Below, piece after piece: positions 50,157-59,877 of a stretch of 64,000 bases of DNA (position 1 is its first letter; each line of letters opens with the position of its first letter). A program made the position numbers and the translations under genes. The notes below the pieces were generated by a model, which was given only the letters and a program-made list of their open reading frames with translations, was not told where the DNA came from and searched no databases. Origin of the DNA: Sphagnum magellanicum (taxonomy: Eukaryota; Streptophyta; Sphagnopsida; Sphagnales; Sphagnaceae); assembly GCA_021904315.1 (NCBI GenBank), contig CM038908.1:17752501-17816500 (forward strand). Direction: 5' to 3'.

Positions 50157-50740
50157 CACATTTTCCCGGGTAAGTTCTTTGATTTGATTCCATTGAGTGT
50201 TATTTGGCAACATTGTGTTATGGGAAACCCTTTTCCATCACATTTTCCCGGGTAAGTTCTTTGATTTGATTCCATTGAGTGTTATTTGGCAACATTGTGT
50301 TATGGGAAACCCTTTTCCATCACATTTTCCCGGGTAAGTTCTTTGATTTGATTCCATTGAGTGTTATTTGGCAACATTGTGTTATGGGAAACCCTTTTCC
50401 ATCACATTTTCCCGGGTAAGTTCTTTGATTTGATTCCATTGAGTGTTATTTGGCAACATTGTGTTATGGGAAACCCTTTTCCATCACATTTTCCCGGGTA
50501 AGTTCTTTGATTTGATTCCATTGAGTGTTATTTGGCAACATTGTGTTATGTGAAACCCTTTTCCATCAGCTTTGCGTTAACTATTTGGCGACATTGCGTT
50601 ATGGCAACCCTTTTCCATCAGCTTTGCGTTAACTATTTGGCAACATTGTGTTATGGCAAACCCTTTTCCATCAGCTTTGCGTTAACTATTTGGCAACATT
50701 GAGTTATGTCAAACCCTTTTTCATCAGCTTTGCGTTAAAG
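50157..50740. repeat. Composite tandem array: 5 x 82 bp followed by 4 x 52-53 bp
   Basis: The marker CCCGGG recurs at 50165, 50247, 50329, 50411 and 50493, a constant 82-bp period; the copies look identical apart from a single substitution in the last. From 50569 the marker 'gctttgcgttaa' recurs at 50569, 50621, 50674 and 50727 (52-53 bp). Both units share a ~40-bp module, 'atttggcaacattgtgttat' plus 'ggcaaacccttttccatca'. They differ in the rest: ~43 bp beginning 'ttttcccgggtaag' in the long unit, ~14 bp in the short one. Neither 82 nor 53 is a multiple of three, so it is not coding. Confidence 0.9.
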
Positions 50741-50749
50741 AGGCATTTG

Positions 50750-52250
50750 GGAACCTGTTCCAGTCCCTTCTGGTCATATGTCCCATGCATGAACCTCCTT
50801 GTGAATTTTACCATTTCATCTTTTTTAATGGTGCATGCCTTCATCGTTTGCATCATTTATTCCTCTCATTGCATCATCTTATGTTCCAGAAGTTAAGGCA
50901 TGCACATTTGTGAACCTATGCTTCAAAGTATTCTTGCTTTACACACCTTGTGAAAACCCATCATAACCTAACTTGGAGCACCATTCTCTTGTGGGTTTCC
51001 ATCCTTAAATGCAAGTTATAAAACTTCTTCCTCTTTTGTGCTTTATAAACATCCCCATCCCTCCATTGTTAGTAAGTCCTTTCTTGTGTGTGAAGTTGTC
51101 AGCCATTTTGTGATGTCTTTCATGTATTGATTTAATGTTGTTTTGAGAAAAGCTCATTGTTTTAGTTACTTATGCTCGTGACCAGACCTTCTTTTGAGTT
51201 CTTTGATAATTGCTTTGTAATCCAACCATCAACAATGTGATTACTTAATCATTGGGGAATCATGAATTCATACTCACATATGAATTTCTTTTTTTATTCC
51301 AATTCATATTTCTTTATCTTCTTTTAAAAAGGAACCAAGCTAACTAAACCTCTAAGTCTTATCATTTTTTGTAGGAAGGTTTTCTTGCCTTTTCATTTTC
51401 ATAATGAAATGTGAATTGCATGGTTTTTATTGAGTGATAATCAATAAAATGTCTTGCACCTTTCTTACCATGTTCAAACTTCAAGGTACTTGTTCATATA
51501 TCTTTGATCAACATTTTGTTCATTTTTCAAGTTGTATGCATTTGAAAGTGTTGTTATTAATATATATTTTAAAAATTATACAGTCAATAATTTGTTCCTT
51601 TAGCTTTTTTTCAATATTATATTAAATTTGCTATCATTTGCCCACACTACTCATTGTTGATACAATATTAAAGGCCATCCTATTCAATTTACACCAATTT
51701 GATAAATTGACATCTTTTTCATGCATGATGCATTATTTTCATGCATTATCATTTTTTTTTACATCAATGGGCATAGTACTTTGGCCCTTGGGTGCACATA
51801 AAAGGCAAGTTGCTATTGGGTGAAAGTTTTGCAAATAGACATGATAAGGATTATTAATGCATCTAAATTATTTTTTAGAAACTATTTAGATTTTAGTTAC
51901 TTTAACATGGAAACAATTTGTAAAATCCATTTTGGAAAGATTGTCCAACTTATGAAAACTTTGAACTATTTTGGGGTTAATGGTCTCTTCACACTTGAAG
52001 TTAGTTTAATAGCAAATTTAGATTAAAAAAGAAACAATATATATGGCATTCACACCTAGAGTTATCACTAACATTGAATGAGATGTGAAAAATGATGCGT
52101 CACGTTGTGTGACAAGAATGTTAACATCAAAGTAAATTATCATTAAATTGTAAACTAACAATTGAAATTCGATTATTTCAGCACAAAGGTCAATGGTAAA
52201 CTATAGATTCAAAACATGGTTAAATATTTTTATGTTAACATACTAATCCT
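50750..52250. other. AT-rich intergenic, no recognised gene
   Basis: Only short AT-rich frames (60-68 codons) without motifs. Confidence 0.4.
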
Positions 52251-52255
52251 TGTTA

Positions 52256-52703
52256 CAATAGAACCTCTATAATCACCTAGGGACCGGCAGCTAGTGATAA
52301 AGTTTGAGAGGTTATAAGTTATAGGAGAGTTTGGAATTGTGAGCCAGGAGCTTCCGATGGTCACATCGGGGGAGGCATCGGAGATGCTTTCCAAGCTCTA
52401 GCTCTTCTGGACACAGCAAAAGGACAGCTATCCTGCTTTTGTTGACTCGATTGTGAAGATGAATGACAGAGTACGCCATCTCCACCAGAATAGTCTTAAA
52501 CAGAGGCCTATCACTAGCTATTTCCATCATAACTGATCGAGAAATAAACGAATTATAAAATTATAAAATTGTCAGGAAAGAGGAAAAATGATAAGTCATA
52601 AGAATATAAAAATTTTGCCTGGTCCCATTGATGGACCGGGCCGGAGTGATAAAATTTGAGAGGTTATAAAATTTGGGGGGATCAGTTTATAGAGGTTCTA
52701 CTG
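52256..52703. mobile_element. pogo-type MITE with TA target duplication
   Basis: The left terminus CAATAGAACCTCTATAA is matched by the reverse complement of the right terminus, CAGTAGAACCTCTATAA. Both resemble the termini of plant pogo-derived MITEs. The element is flanked by TA at 52254-52255 and 52704-52705. Subterminal copies of 'gtgataaa(g/a)tttgagaggt' follow the left end and precede the right end. Length is 448 bp and it has no coding capacity. It would depend on a pogo-like transposase, of which a dead copy lies at 16.1-17.9 kb. Confidence 0.8.
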
Positions 52704-52842
52704 TAGTATTTATTGAATTCATGTATTTTAACCCCTTCTAATTAACTCTTTAAATTTACATATAGGTGACTTTGCAATACCTACATGTGGGATATGTTAT
52801 CAATAAAAGGAAAAATCATGTTAGTTCAAAAACACAAGTTTT

Positions 52843-52846
52843 GTAA
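52843..52846 (+). repeat. Target-site duplication, left copy (GTAA)
   Basis: GTAA immediately precedes the 5' LTR and recurs at 60675-60678 immediately after the 3' LTR. If the first LTR base is ambiguous it could be read as GTAAT on both sides. Confidence 0.55.
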
Positions 52847-53634
52847 TGTGGTGTGAAAAGAGGTAGTATAAAATCTGATCGAATCCTGGGTTTTGCGTCA
52901 AGCGACTCAGTGTGGCGGCGCTCCATAATGGACTGCATAGAATTGCATGGCTTTTCCTTTGAACTATGCATTGGATTGGGTATGGCGGCTTGTATTGATG
53001 AAGGGAGATGGCAAGTCGGCGAAAGGAGGATCGGATCAGGATGACAAGGAAGATTTTGGGGAGGCTTCTGGGAGAAGCAACGGAGGTCCGAGAAAAAAGA
53101 TCAGAGGACCGTTTTGAAAAAAAGATTTTTTGGCTGTGTAGAAGATAGAATCGAGATAGCTAGAGAAAGTATCATGTGGTTTTGGGGAGAATTGATAGAA
53201 GAAAATACTCTGTAGTCAGGAGCGAGGCTTAGTTCTTTTTTTTTTCTACTGCGTTAGGTAAATCTAGTCAAGCATCTGCTGCAGATGAACTTCAGAAGAG
53301 AGAGACGATGAGAGGTTTAAGCTAGATTGTTGAAGTTCTGTGATTTGGGAGAGAGCTTGTGCTCTTGGGTGTAATTACTTGGTGAATATTGAATGGAGTT
53401 GTTCTTTGGCTGGCATCCGCGAGTGTGCTAGCAAAACAAGAGTCTGTACTTCCGAAGGTCTGCCTGTTGCTATGTGTGTTCATGATGCGTAGTCTATAGA
53501 CCTCGGGATTAGTAGATAGATCAGGTCCTTTGAGGAGTCTGGTGATGTCTGTGCAAGATGTCAGATCAGAACATGGTTATGGTGTAGCCCCAGGGGTTCG
53601 ATGGTGTTGGCTGTAAGTTTGGACCCCTCCTTTT
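52847..53634 (+). repeat. 5' LTR of the Gypsy element
   Basis: Begins TGTGGTGTGAAAAG and ends in a T-run just before the PBS. TATAAAA at 52867-52873 lies only ~20 bp inside the LTR, so if used the U3 region is very short and R-U5 is long. It lacks the terminal GGTCACA found at the end of the 3' LTR. A 63-codon frame (52853-53044) exists in both LTRs, but most of it would lie at or before the start of a transcript driven by this TATA. Confidence 0.88.
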
Positions 53635-53651
53635 TGGTATCAGAGCATGGT
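53635..53651 (+). other. Primer-binding site (initiator tRNA-Met)
   Basis: TGGTATCAGAGCATGG is the classic plant LTR-element PBS, complementary to the 3' end of initiator methionine tRNA. It starts directly after the U5 T-run. Confidence 0.85.
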
Positions 53652-53711
53652 TCCGAATGTACAACCTTGGTAGAACCTGTGTGTAGTTAGGTAGTATGAT
53701 GATTAGAGATC

Positions 53712-53957
53712 ATGTTTTCATCTAGTGGTGAGGAGATCCCTGAAGTATTTGTGACTCAGGAGAATCGAGAGCTTACTCTTGTTAGAAGATTCAATTTCTG
53801 GACATTGCAGAATGGGCCACAAAGAGGAGCTGTGATCTTAAGGTTTGTGGGTTTCGGTCTTGTTAGTCTTGTAAGTCTAGACCCTGACCGAGCTCACGTT
53901 GGGGACATTGCGGTAGAAGTATCTCATAGTGGATTTTATACTAGTGCAAGGATCTAG
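53712..53957 (+). CDS. Retrotransposon leader ORF A (81 aa), unknown function
   Basis: An ATG-started frame between PBS and gag. The peptide has FNFWTLQNGPQRGAVILRF and, near its end, GDIAVEVSHSG. No known domain is recognised. Ordinary Gypsy elements have no ORF here. It could be a regulatory upstream ORF, a remnant of a larger N-terminal gag region or chance. The motif GD-x5-V-x-HSG recurs in ORF B, which argues against chance. Confidence 0.4.
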   Translation: MFSSSGEEIPEVFVTQENRELTLVRRFNFWTLQNGPQRGAVILRFVGFGLVSLVSLDPDRAHVGDIAVEVSHSGFYTSARI

Positions 53958-53970
53958 TTGAGGGTGACCG

Positions 53971-54369
53971 ATGGAACGAGAGGCTGGGTATGGATCTCGG
54001 AGTTACAGGACAACTTCTATTTCACCTCCTACCTTGCGTAGAATAGCACCAGGTAGAGCAGAGAGGCAGGCTAGCATTCCAAGATTAGGGGATATTTGGG
54101 TACCTAAGTCTGTTGTGTCTCCTAATCATTTTATAAGGTTCTATATTCCGGGAGTAGAAGACTTATATCAAGAAGGAGATCGGGTGCTGCGCGTACAGCA
54201 TAGTGGATCTCGCTCGCGACTCATCAGCTGGCGAATCTGGAAACATCAGGATGGTGGATGGAGATTCCAACAGGAATCTACTGATGAACAGGGATTCACT
54301 ACTGTTCCGTCCAATTTCGAACCTCTGAGGCCGATCCATGAAGGAGCACAATCCAAATTTGCTGGATGA
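53971..54369 (+). CDS. Retrotransposon leader ORF B (132 aa), unknown function
   Basis: Starts 13 bp after the stop of ORF A in another frame and ends ~170 bp before gag, in the same frame as gag. The N-terminal half is basic (Arg/Ser-rich). The middle has FIRFYIPGVEDLYQEGDRVL followed by RVQHSG, and then aromatic-rich LISWRIWKHQDGGWRF. It shares GD-x5-V-x-HSG with ORF A. It might be an accessory protein or a displaced gag N-terminus. There is no family match I can defend. Confidence 0.45.
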   Translation: MEREAGYGSRSYRTTSISPPTLRRIAPGRAERQASIPRLGDIWVPKSVVSPNHFIRFYIPGVEDLYQEGDRVLRVQHSGSRSRLISWRIWKHQDGGWRFQQESTDEQGFTTVPSNFEPLRPIHEGAQSKFAG

Positions 54370-54537
54370 CCTGGACGTTGTTTTGTTGACATTACTGTGA
54401 TCAGGACTGAATTCCAGGAGTTGAGATTCTGATTAGTTTGTTTGCATCTGTGTTCTTTTCATTTTTGTTTGTTTTTGAAGAGTTTTTGGGTGGAGAGGGG
54501 TTGCTGCACTCTGGTTGTGTTGCAGAGCATCTGAGAA

Positions 54538-55497
54538 ATGACAAGTCCACAAGGATTGGATGATCTGTTTTGGGGGCGTGATCATGAGGACGTCACCGAC
54601 TGGGCTGAGCGGTTGACCATGGCCGCCGAAGTCCGAGATCTGACACCAGATAAGCTATTCAAGATAGCTAAGCTGAACTTGCGTGGTTGTGCAAAAGATT
54701 GGTTTCGGCAACTTCAGCCTGTGCCCAATGACTGGACTGAACTGCAAACTTTGATGGTCCAGAAGTATGGCAGTATAGATGCTGATGACATCCGCATGAA
54801 AATGGATGTCATCAAGCAAGAAACCAGGGAGCGTGTTTAGACGTACTTTGGACGTCTGGACAAGATGTTCCGGAAAGGACAGATTCCGGATGCAGAACAG
54901 AAAAGGAGATTTCTGGCCAGGTTGAGGCCAGAAATTCGGAAATTGTGCATGGTAAGGGTATTCGCAAACATCGAGGAGCTGGTGGCTGCAGCGATTGAAG
55001 TGGAGAGAGTCTTAGGAGAACTGGGAGAAACACCTTTCGAACCCCTGAAGGAGGAACAAGAAGAAGGGACTAAGGACAACACCGTGGAAAAACAGGTTGC
55101 TGCTCTAAACAACACCCTGATTAATTTTTTTAAAGGAAATGGGCAAGCTCCAGCATCTGCATCATCCTCGTCCAATGTGTTAGGAGTATGTCAAATCTGC
55201 CAAGCAGGAGATCACAAGACCACCAACTGTCCGAGGCACCATGAAGCACGGCCGAAATGCGCCAAGTGCGGTATGCCGCATAGGACGGAGAATTGTGGGA
55301 AAAAGTGTACCTTTTGCACAGGTTTGGGGCACTCAGAGGATCGTTGCTGGAGGAAACCCAACGAAGGAGTGAAGCATGATGGAACAGCAAACTTTGTAGA
55401 AGTTTTGCTGAGTGATGAACAAGCAACGCTGCAGCAGCTAAATAGGTTGTGTGGCAGTGAGAAATTATTTTCATACACCCGGGTTCCGAGAATATGA
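54538..55497 (+). pseudogene. gag: gag: capsid-like domain plus three zinc knuckles, interrupted
   Basis: Starts MTSPQGLDDLFWGRDHEDVT. The capsid-like (Retrotrans_gag) region includes WAERLTMAAEV, LNLRGCAKDWF and the continuation FGRLDKMFRKGQ. TAG at 54838-54840 interrupts it, and the same frame continues. Three nucleocapsid knuckles follow: CQICQAGDHKTTNC (55189-55230), CAKCGMPHRTENC, one residue short (55258-55296), and CTFCTGLGHSEDRC (55306-55347). TGA at 55495-55497 ends the open stretch, but the protease frame carries on in register, so gag and protease were one reading frame. Confidence 0.85.
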
Positions 55498-56079
55498 ATT
55501 CCTATTGAGGTGGCACCTACGATCAGTGCTCCCTCTCCGGAAGTTGACGAAGAAGGTAGGAGGACGAATCGGGAGTCCTCAGTCAAATCAAAGATACTCT
55601 CACATTTTATAAAAGGGAAGATTGCCCTAAGTCCTATGGAAACAGTGCTGATGATCCCTGGAGAGCTTGAACATCTGGAGAATTTAGTAAAGCTTGCCCG
55701 AAGGAAGAAGGACACTGAATTGGTGAGCGACCAAGTTTCAAGTGTATCACCTGTTCCAGCGATCAGAAGGATTTGTGTGAACAAGACCAACAGGAGCAGG
55801 ACGCTCCATCTGCAGGTGGAGATAGACAGGTACATCATAGAAGGACTCGTAGACACAGGAGCATCGATGTCTATCATAGCTGCCGCCGTGGTAAGGGAAA
55901 TGGGGATGATGCACCTAGTTGTTGGATCGGAGAGCTACAAGACAGCATCAGGGGTCCTTACTCAGGCCCTAGGACGAATTAATGAAGTTGCTGTGAGTGT
56001 TGGAGGAGTGAATTGTGCCATGACCTTCATAGTGGTGGATATGGACAGCTACGATGTGTTACATGGTCTAGATTTTTGA
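55498..56079 (+). pseudogene. pro: Retropepsin-like aspartic protease region
   Basis: In frame with gag after the TGA at 55495. The catalytic motif VDTGASMSII is at ~55849-55878 (DTGAS from 55852), followed by the usual VLHGLDF near the end. The frame is lost at TGA 56077-56079, directly after a run of five T (56073-56077). The continuation lies in the -1 frame. A one-base loss in the T-run is the simplest cause. Programmed frameshifting is less likely because the site falls inside a conserved stretch rather than at a domain boundary. Confidence 0.8.
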
Positions 56080-57623
56080 TGAAGATCGGAGCTGTTGTGG
56101 ATGTGGAGAGAGGACTTATCCAGATACGAAGAGGACCAAGGACGAATGTGGAGGTACTACCATTGACCGTCAACCTACTTCAAAGCATGAATTCAGGACC
56201 CCAAGGGCAGAATGCTACTGTGAGCACTAAGGGCACCTCCATTGAGTCCTTGGGAATCAATCTTGAGGAATTATCATTAAGTGGCTCTGAGGATGTGTCA
56301 GAAACAGCATCTGACACTAACACAGAGGAAGACAATGCAGAAGAGGCTCGAACCATGAAGCAGCTCGATGTAACGTCCGAATTCGGGGATATCGAATTTG
56401 AAGAGCTGGTCTTGAAGGAAGGACCAGCACAAATTTTGCAGCTGACATTACAGGATCGGACTGATGAATTCATGAAGGAGGAGATTTCCGATTCGGATGA
56501 TTACGCTGACTGGATACAGTGGGTATCTGATGCGGAGAAGCGAAGGATGTACAGTAGGGAAGCTGAAAAGCTTGTGGAGGTACCTACTATGTTACAAACA
56601 CATCCATCGGCTAAGGATGAGGAGCCTCCCAACCAAGCGACATCATCAGCAGCATGCTCGGACATGAGCACACGATGGGAACAAATCTCTCAGAGGATTC
56701 AGATTGATAGCGATCTGGGAGAAGAGAGGAAACAGCAGCTCTGGAAGATGATTGGGAGTTATCAGGATGTATTCGCTTGGAATAAGAAGGAGTTGGGTTG
56801 CTGTACCATCGGAGAACACTGCATTGACACGCAAGGATTCCCGCCTTGCAATATGACTCCAGGCCGTCTGTCTTTCTGGGAAGAAACTGAAGTTAAAAGG
56901 CAGATCGACAAGCTGGTTGACCTAGGTAAGATGAAACCCAGCAACTCTGAGTACGCCTGCCGAGTAACGCTGCCAATCAAGAAGGATGGAAGCAGGCGAT
57001 TTTGCGGAGATTATCGACTTCTCAACGCACAAACGCGTCGAGATATGTTTCCAATGCCACTGGTTGAAGATGTGATAGATCAGCTGGGGAAATCAACCTG
57101 GTTTACCACTTTGGACTTACAATCAGGATTTTGGCAGATTCGGATGTCCAATGAAGATGTCAAGAAAACAGCCCTGATCACCAAGACAGGACTGTACGAT
57201 TGGACTGTGATGCCTTTCGGGCTTAAGAATGCAACGAGCACATTCTCTCGGACAATGGCTGAGGTCTTTAAGGATCTGGGCAGCAGGTTCTTAAAGGTGT
57301 TCGTTGACGACCTTAACATACATAGCGAGAGCTGGGGAGAGCATCTGAGACACCTGGACAAGGTTCTCTGCAGACTCAGAGAGGTGAATTTGAAGCTCAA
57401 CCCGAATAAGTGTTGTTTTGCCAAGAAGGCAATAACTTTTCTGGGTCACATGGTGAACAAGGAAGGTATACAACCTGACCCTGGGAAAATTCAGGCAGTG
57501 TTACACTTCCCACCACCGAGGAATGTGACAAATGTGAGGTCATTTCTGGGTTTGACAGGATACTATCGGAAGTACATTAAAGGATACTCGACTGTAGCAA
57601 GGCCATTGTTTGCTTTGACCTGA
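56080..57623 (+). pseudogene. pol: Reverse transcriptase domain
   Basis: An acidic linker (56200-56560) is followed by RT. Legible family blocks are MKPSNSEYACRVTLPIKKDG, RRFCGDYRLLNAQTRRDMFP, FTTLDLQSGFWQIRM, MPFGLKNATSTF and the catalytic FVDDLNI (57300-57320, Phe in place of the commoner Tyr). KAITFLGHMVNKEGIQPDP and FLGLTGYYRKYI follow near the end. The frame is closed by TGA at 57621-57623 and continues in the same register. All catalytic Asp positions visible are kept, so loss of function comes from the stops and frame changes. Confidence 0.88.
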
Positions 57624-58130
57624 AAAGATGTGGCATTTGTGTGGGACGTGAACTGTGAGCAAGCTTACCAGACACTGAAGACAGCGCTGGTAAATGCGCC
57701 TATACTCACACATCCGGATTTCAAGCGAACCTTCTGGTTGGATGTAGACTGGTCACCCAAAGGCGTGGGAGCAATACTATCACAGAAGGATGGGAAGTTT
57801 GAGAGGGTAGTGGCTTATGCCAGTAAGAGCCTGACAGAGGCTCAGAGAAAGTTCCATCCAATGGAGGGAGAGTGTTACACTCTAATCTGGGGTGTGATGC
57901 ACTTCCGGCAGTACCTACATATGAAGCATTTCATTCTGCGGACGGATCATAAGCCACTGGAATGGCTGGCAACCGTTTCAGATGCACTTGCAGAAGAGGG
58001 AGATGGGTAGGCCTCTTACAGGACTTCAGTTTCAAGATTATGCACCGACCAGGACTCAAGCATGCCAACGCGGATGCACTGAGTAGGAACCCAGTCGGAT
58101 CAGCTGATGATGATGATGACTTTGGTGAAG
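57624..58130 (+). pseudogene. pol: RNase H domain with a frame change
   Basis: Continues RT in the same frame. FWLDVDWSPKGVGAILSQ carries the first catalytic Asp region, VVAYASKSLTEAQRKFHPME follows, and TDHKPLEWLATVSD is at 57942-57983. Between about 57985 and 58010 the coding sense moves to another frame, in which RRGRWVGLLQDFSFKIMHRP and HANADALSRNP, the conserved end of RNase H, are read. This is an indel whose exact base cannot be fixed. Confidence 0.85.
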
Positions 58131-59833
58131 GGATTCAAGATACCATAGTCGATGCATCAGGGGAAGTGAGGGAGTTGCTGTATGTTCGAAAGGGGGAAAA
58201 GACAGAATGGATAGGAGTTACGAGGAAAGATGGGAAGTTCATGCAGCATGAAGCATGTTGTTTCGGCATCAACCACAGGATTGGTGCAAACCACCATCAC
58301 CTGTACATGCTCGATGTACCTACCGAGCAGGAACCGCCTGAGGAATCGGCCCCTGCCGAAGGATCAATCGCCACACATGATGTACAACAGAAAGAACTGT
58401 CAGTGGCAATCAAGAGGAAGAGACCTCAGTATTTGGACAAGCAGCAGCAGTTGGAATTGGTTCTTGCTGCTCAGGAACTGTTTGAACTTGGGGACCCTGA
58501 TTTGAGCCCCACAGGTTCGGATGATGAGGACAAGTGTGAGGTAAGGGTAGGATGTATGGACATATGGCAGGATATGGATTGTTTGACACTCTTGAAGGAG
58601 GGTGTGTTGGCCGATACTGGGAATCTGGAAAAGAACAAGAGGATCAGAAGAAGAGTGAGTAATTACTGCTGGAAGGAGCAGAAGCTCTTTTTCAAGAATC
58701 TAGTTGTACCCAAACCTAAAGAGAGGCTGCCTCTGGTGAGACAGATGCATGAAGATATAGGGCATTTCGGGGAACACCGGACATTGGCAGAGATCTGCCG
58801 AAGATACTTCTGGCACTCTCGTACTGCAGATGTCAGGGCTGTGGTTAGGGAATGCCAACAATGCCAATTAGCGAAGAGTTCGGGCAGCGTGCGATCAGGA
58901 GATGAACACTTGAAAAGCATCCCGGTGCATGATTTATTCTACAGAATCGCACTAGATACGGCTGGACCTTTGCCTGAAACTAAGTCGGGCAACAAATACA
59001 TCCTTGTGGCCATTGACCACTATTCGAAGTGGTGTGAAGCTAAGGCTGTGGCTGATCATGGGGCAAAAACAACAGCCAGATTCTTAGAAGATGAAATTAT
59101 TTGTAGATATGGAGTTCCCAGATTTGTACTTACTGACAATGGGGGTGAATGGGCTGCAGAATTTGACACTATGTGCAGGGACTATGCAATTCAGCACCAA
59201 CGCATAGCCCCGCATTGGCCTCAGTGCAATGGGATGGCTGAGCGCATTATCCAAACCATCAAACGTGGCATCACTGTGCTGGCTGCAAATCCTGCCAACG
59301 TGAATTGTTGGGATGAGCAGTTAGCCAAGGTTCTATTTGGGTACCGATGTGGTATCCAGTCTAGCACGAAATTCTCCCCATTCATGATCCTCATTGGTCG
59401 GACGCCACGATTGAGAGCCGACAACTTTCTGCAGACACTAATTGCTGAGACGGATGAAAGTGAGAATGTGGAAGTTCTTGCGGCACAATTTCTCCAGAAA
59501 GTAGAACTCATTACAAGTCTTCATGATGATGTTCTGGTCAATGTGGAACAGGCACAGAGGAGACAAAAGAAGAACTATGCTGCCAGGAAGGGTAAGCACT
59601 TGTTCGAGGGCTTGATTGTAGGATCAACAATGGTAAAGATGAAGAAGCCAGGAAAGAGACGGGCCCTGATTGCGAGCTAGGAGGGTCCCTACAGGTTCAT
59701 TGGGCACCCTGATGGAAAGGGAAATCTGGATTTTGAAGAAGGTTGTAGGATGTGTATTGTTCAAGATGCGGATGGTAACCAGTGGGAGAGGTCTCGTCGA
59801 GACCTACAAATCTATTATGCTGCTCCTGACTGA
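58131..59833 (+). pseudogene. pol: Integrase with GPY/F-type C-terminus
   Basis: After an acidic linker, the HHCC zinc-binding domain is legible (HEDIGHFGEHRTLAEICRR, then CQQC, ~58748-58863). The catalytic core follows: LDTAGPLPETKSGNKYILVA (first Asp), LTDNGGEWAAEFD (second Asp) and QCNGMAERIIQTIKRG (Glu). The C-terminal GPYRFIG motif is at ~59684-59704, just after TAG 59678-59680. The natural end is TGA 59831-59833. All three acidic catalytic residues are retained. Confidence 0.88.
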
Positions 59834-59860
59834 TTAAGCTGAGGGACTCAGCTGTTTAAC

Positions 59861-59870
59861 AAGGGAGGGG
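59861..59870 (+). other. Polypurine tract
   Basis: AAGGGAGGGG lies seven bases (TCACATA) upstream of the TGTGG start of the 3' LTR. A PPT normally abuts the LTR, so either the LTR start is a few bases earlier or the seven bases are a peculiarity of this family. Confidence 0.65.
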
Positions 59871-59877
59871 TCACATA

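Noticed and set aside
50157..50740. CRISPR-like array
   Set aside because: The repeats are contiguous 82-bp units without unique spacers, in a plant nuclear context.
55212..55877. 221-codon minus-strand ORF (and other minus ORFs in 54.8-59.5 kb)
   Set aside because: Antisense of gag/pro/pol; no motif of its own.
56065..56085. Programmed -1 frameshift at the T-run between protease and RT
   Set aside because: The frame changes inside a conserved stretch, no standard slippery heptamer is present, and the element has other breaks; a one-base deletion is simpler. Intact relatives would settle it.
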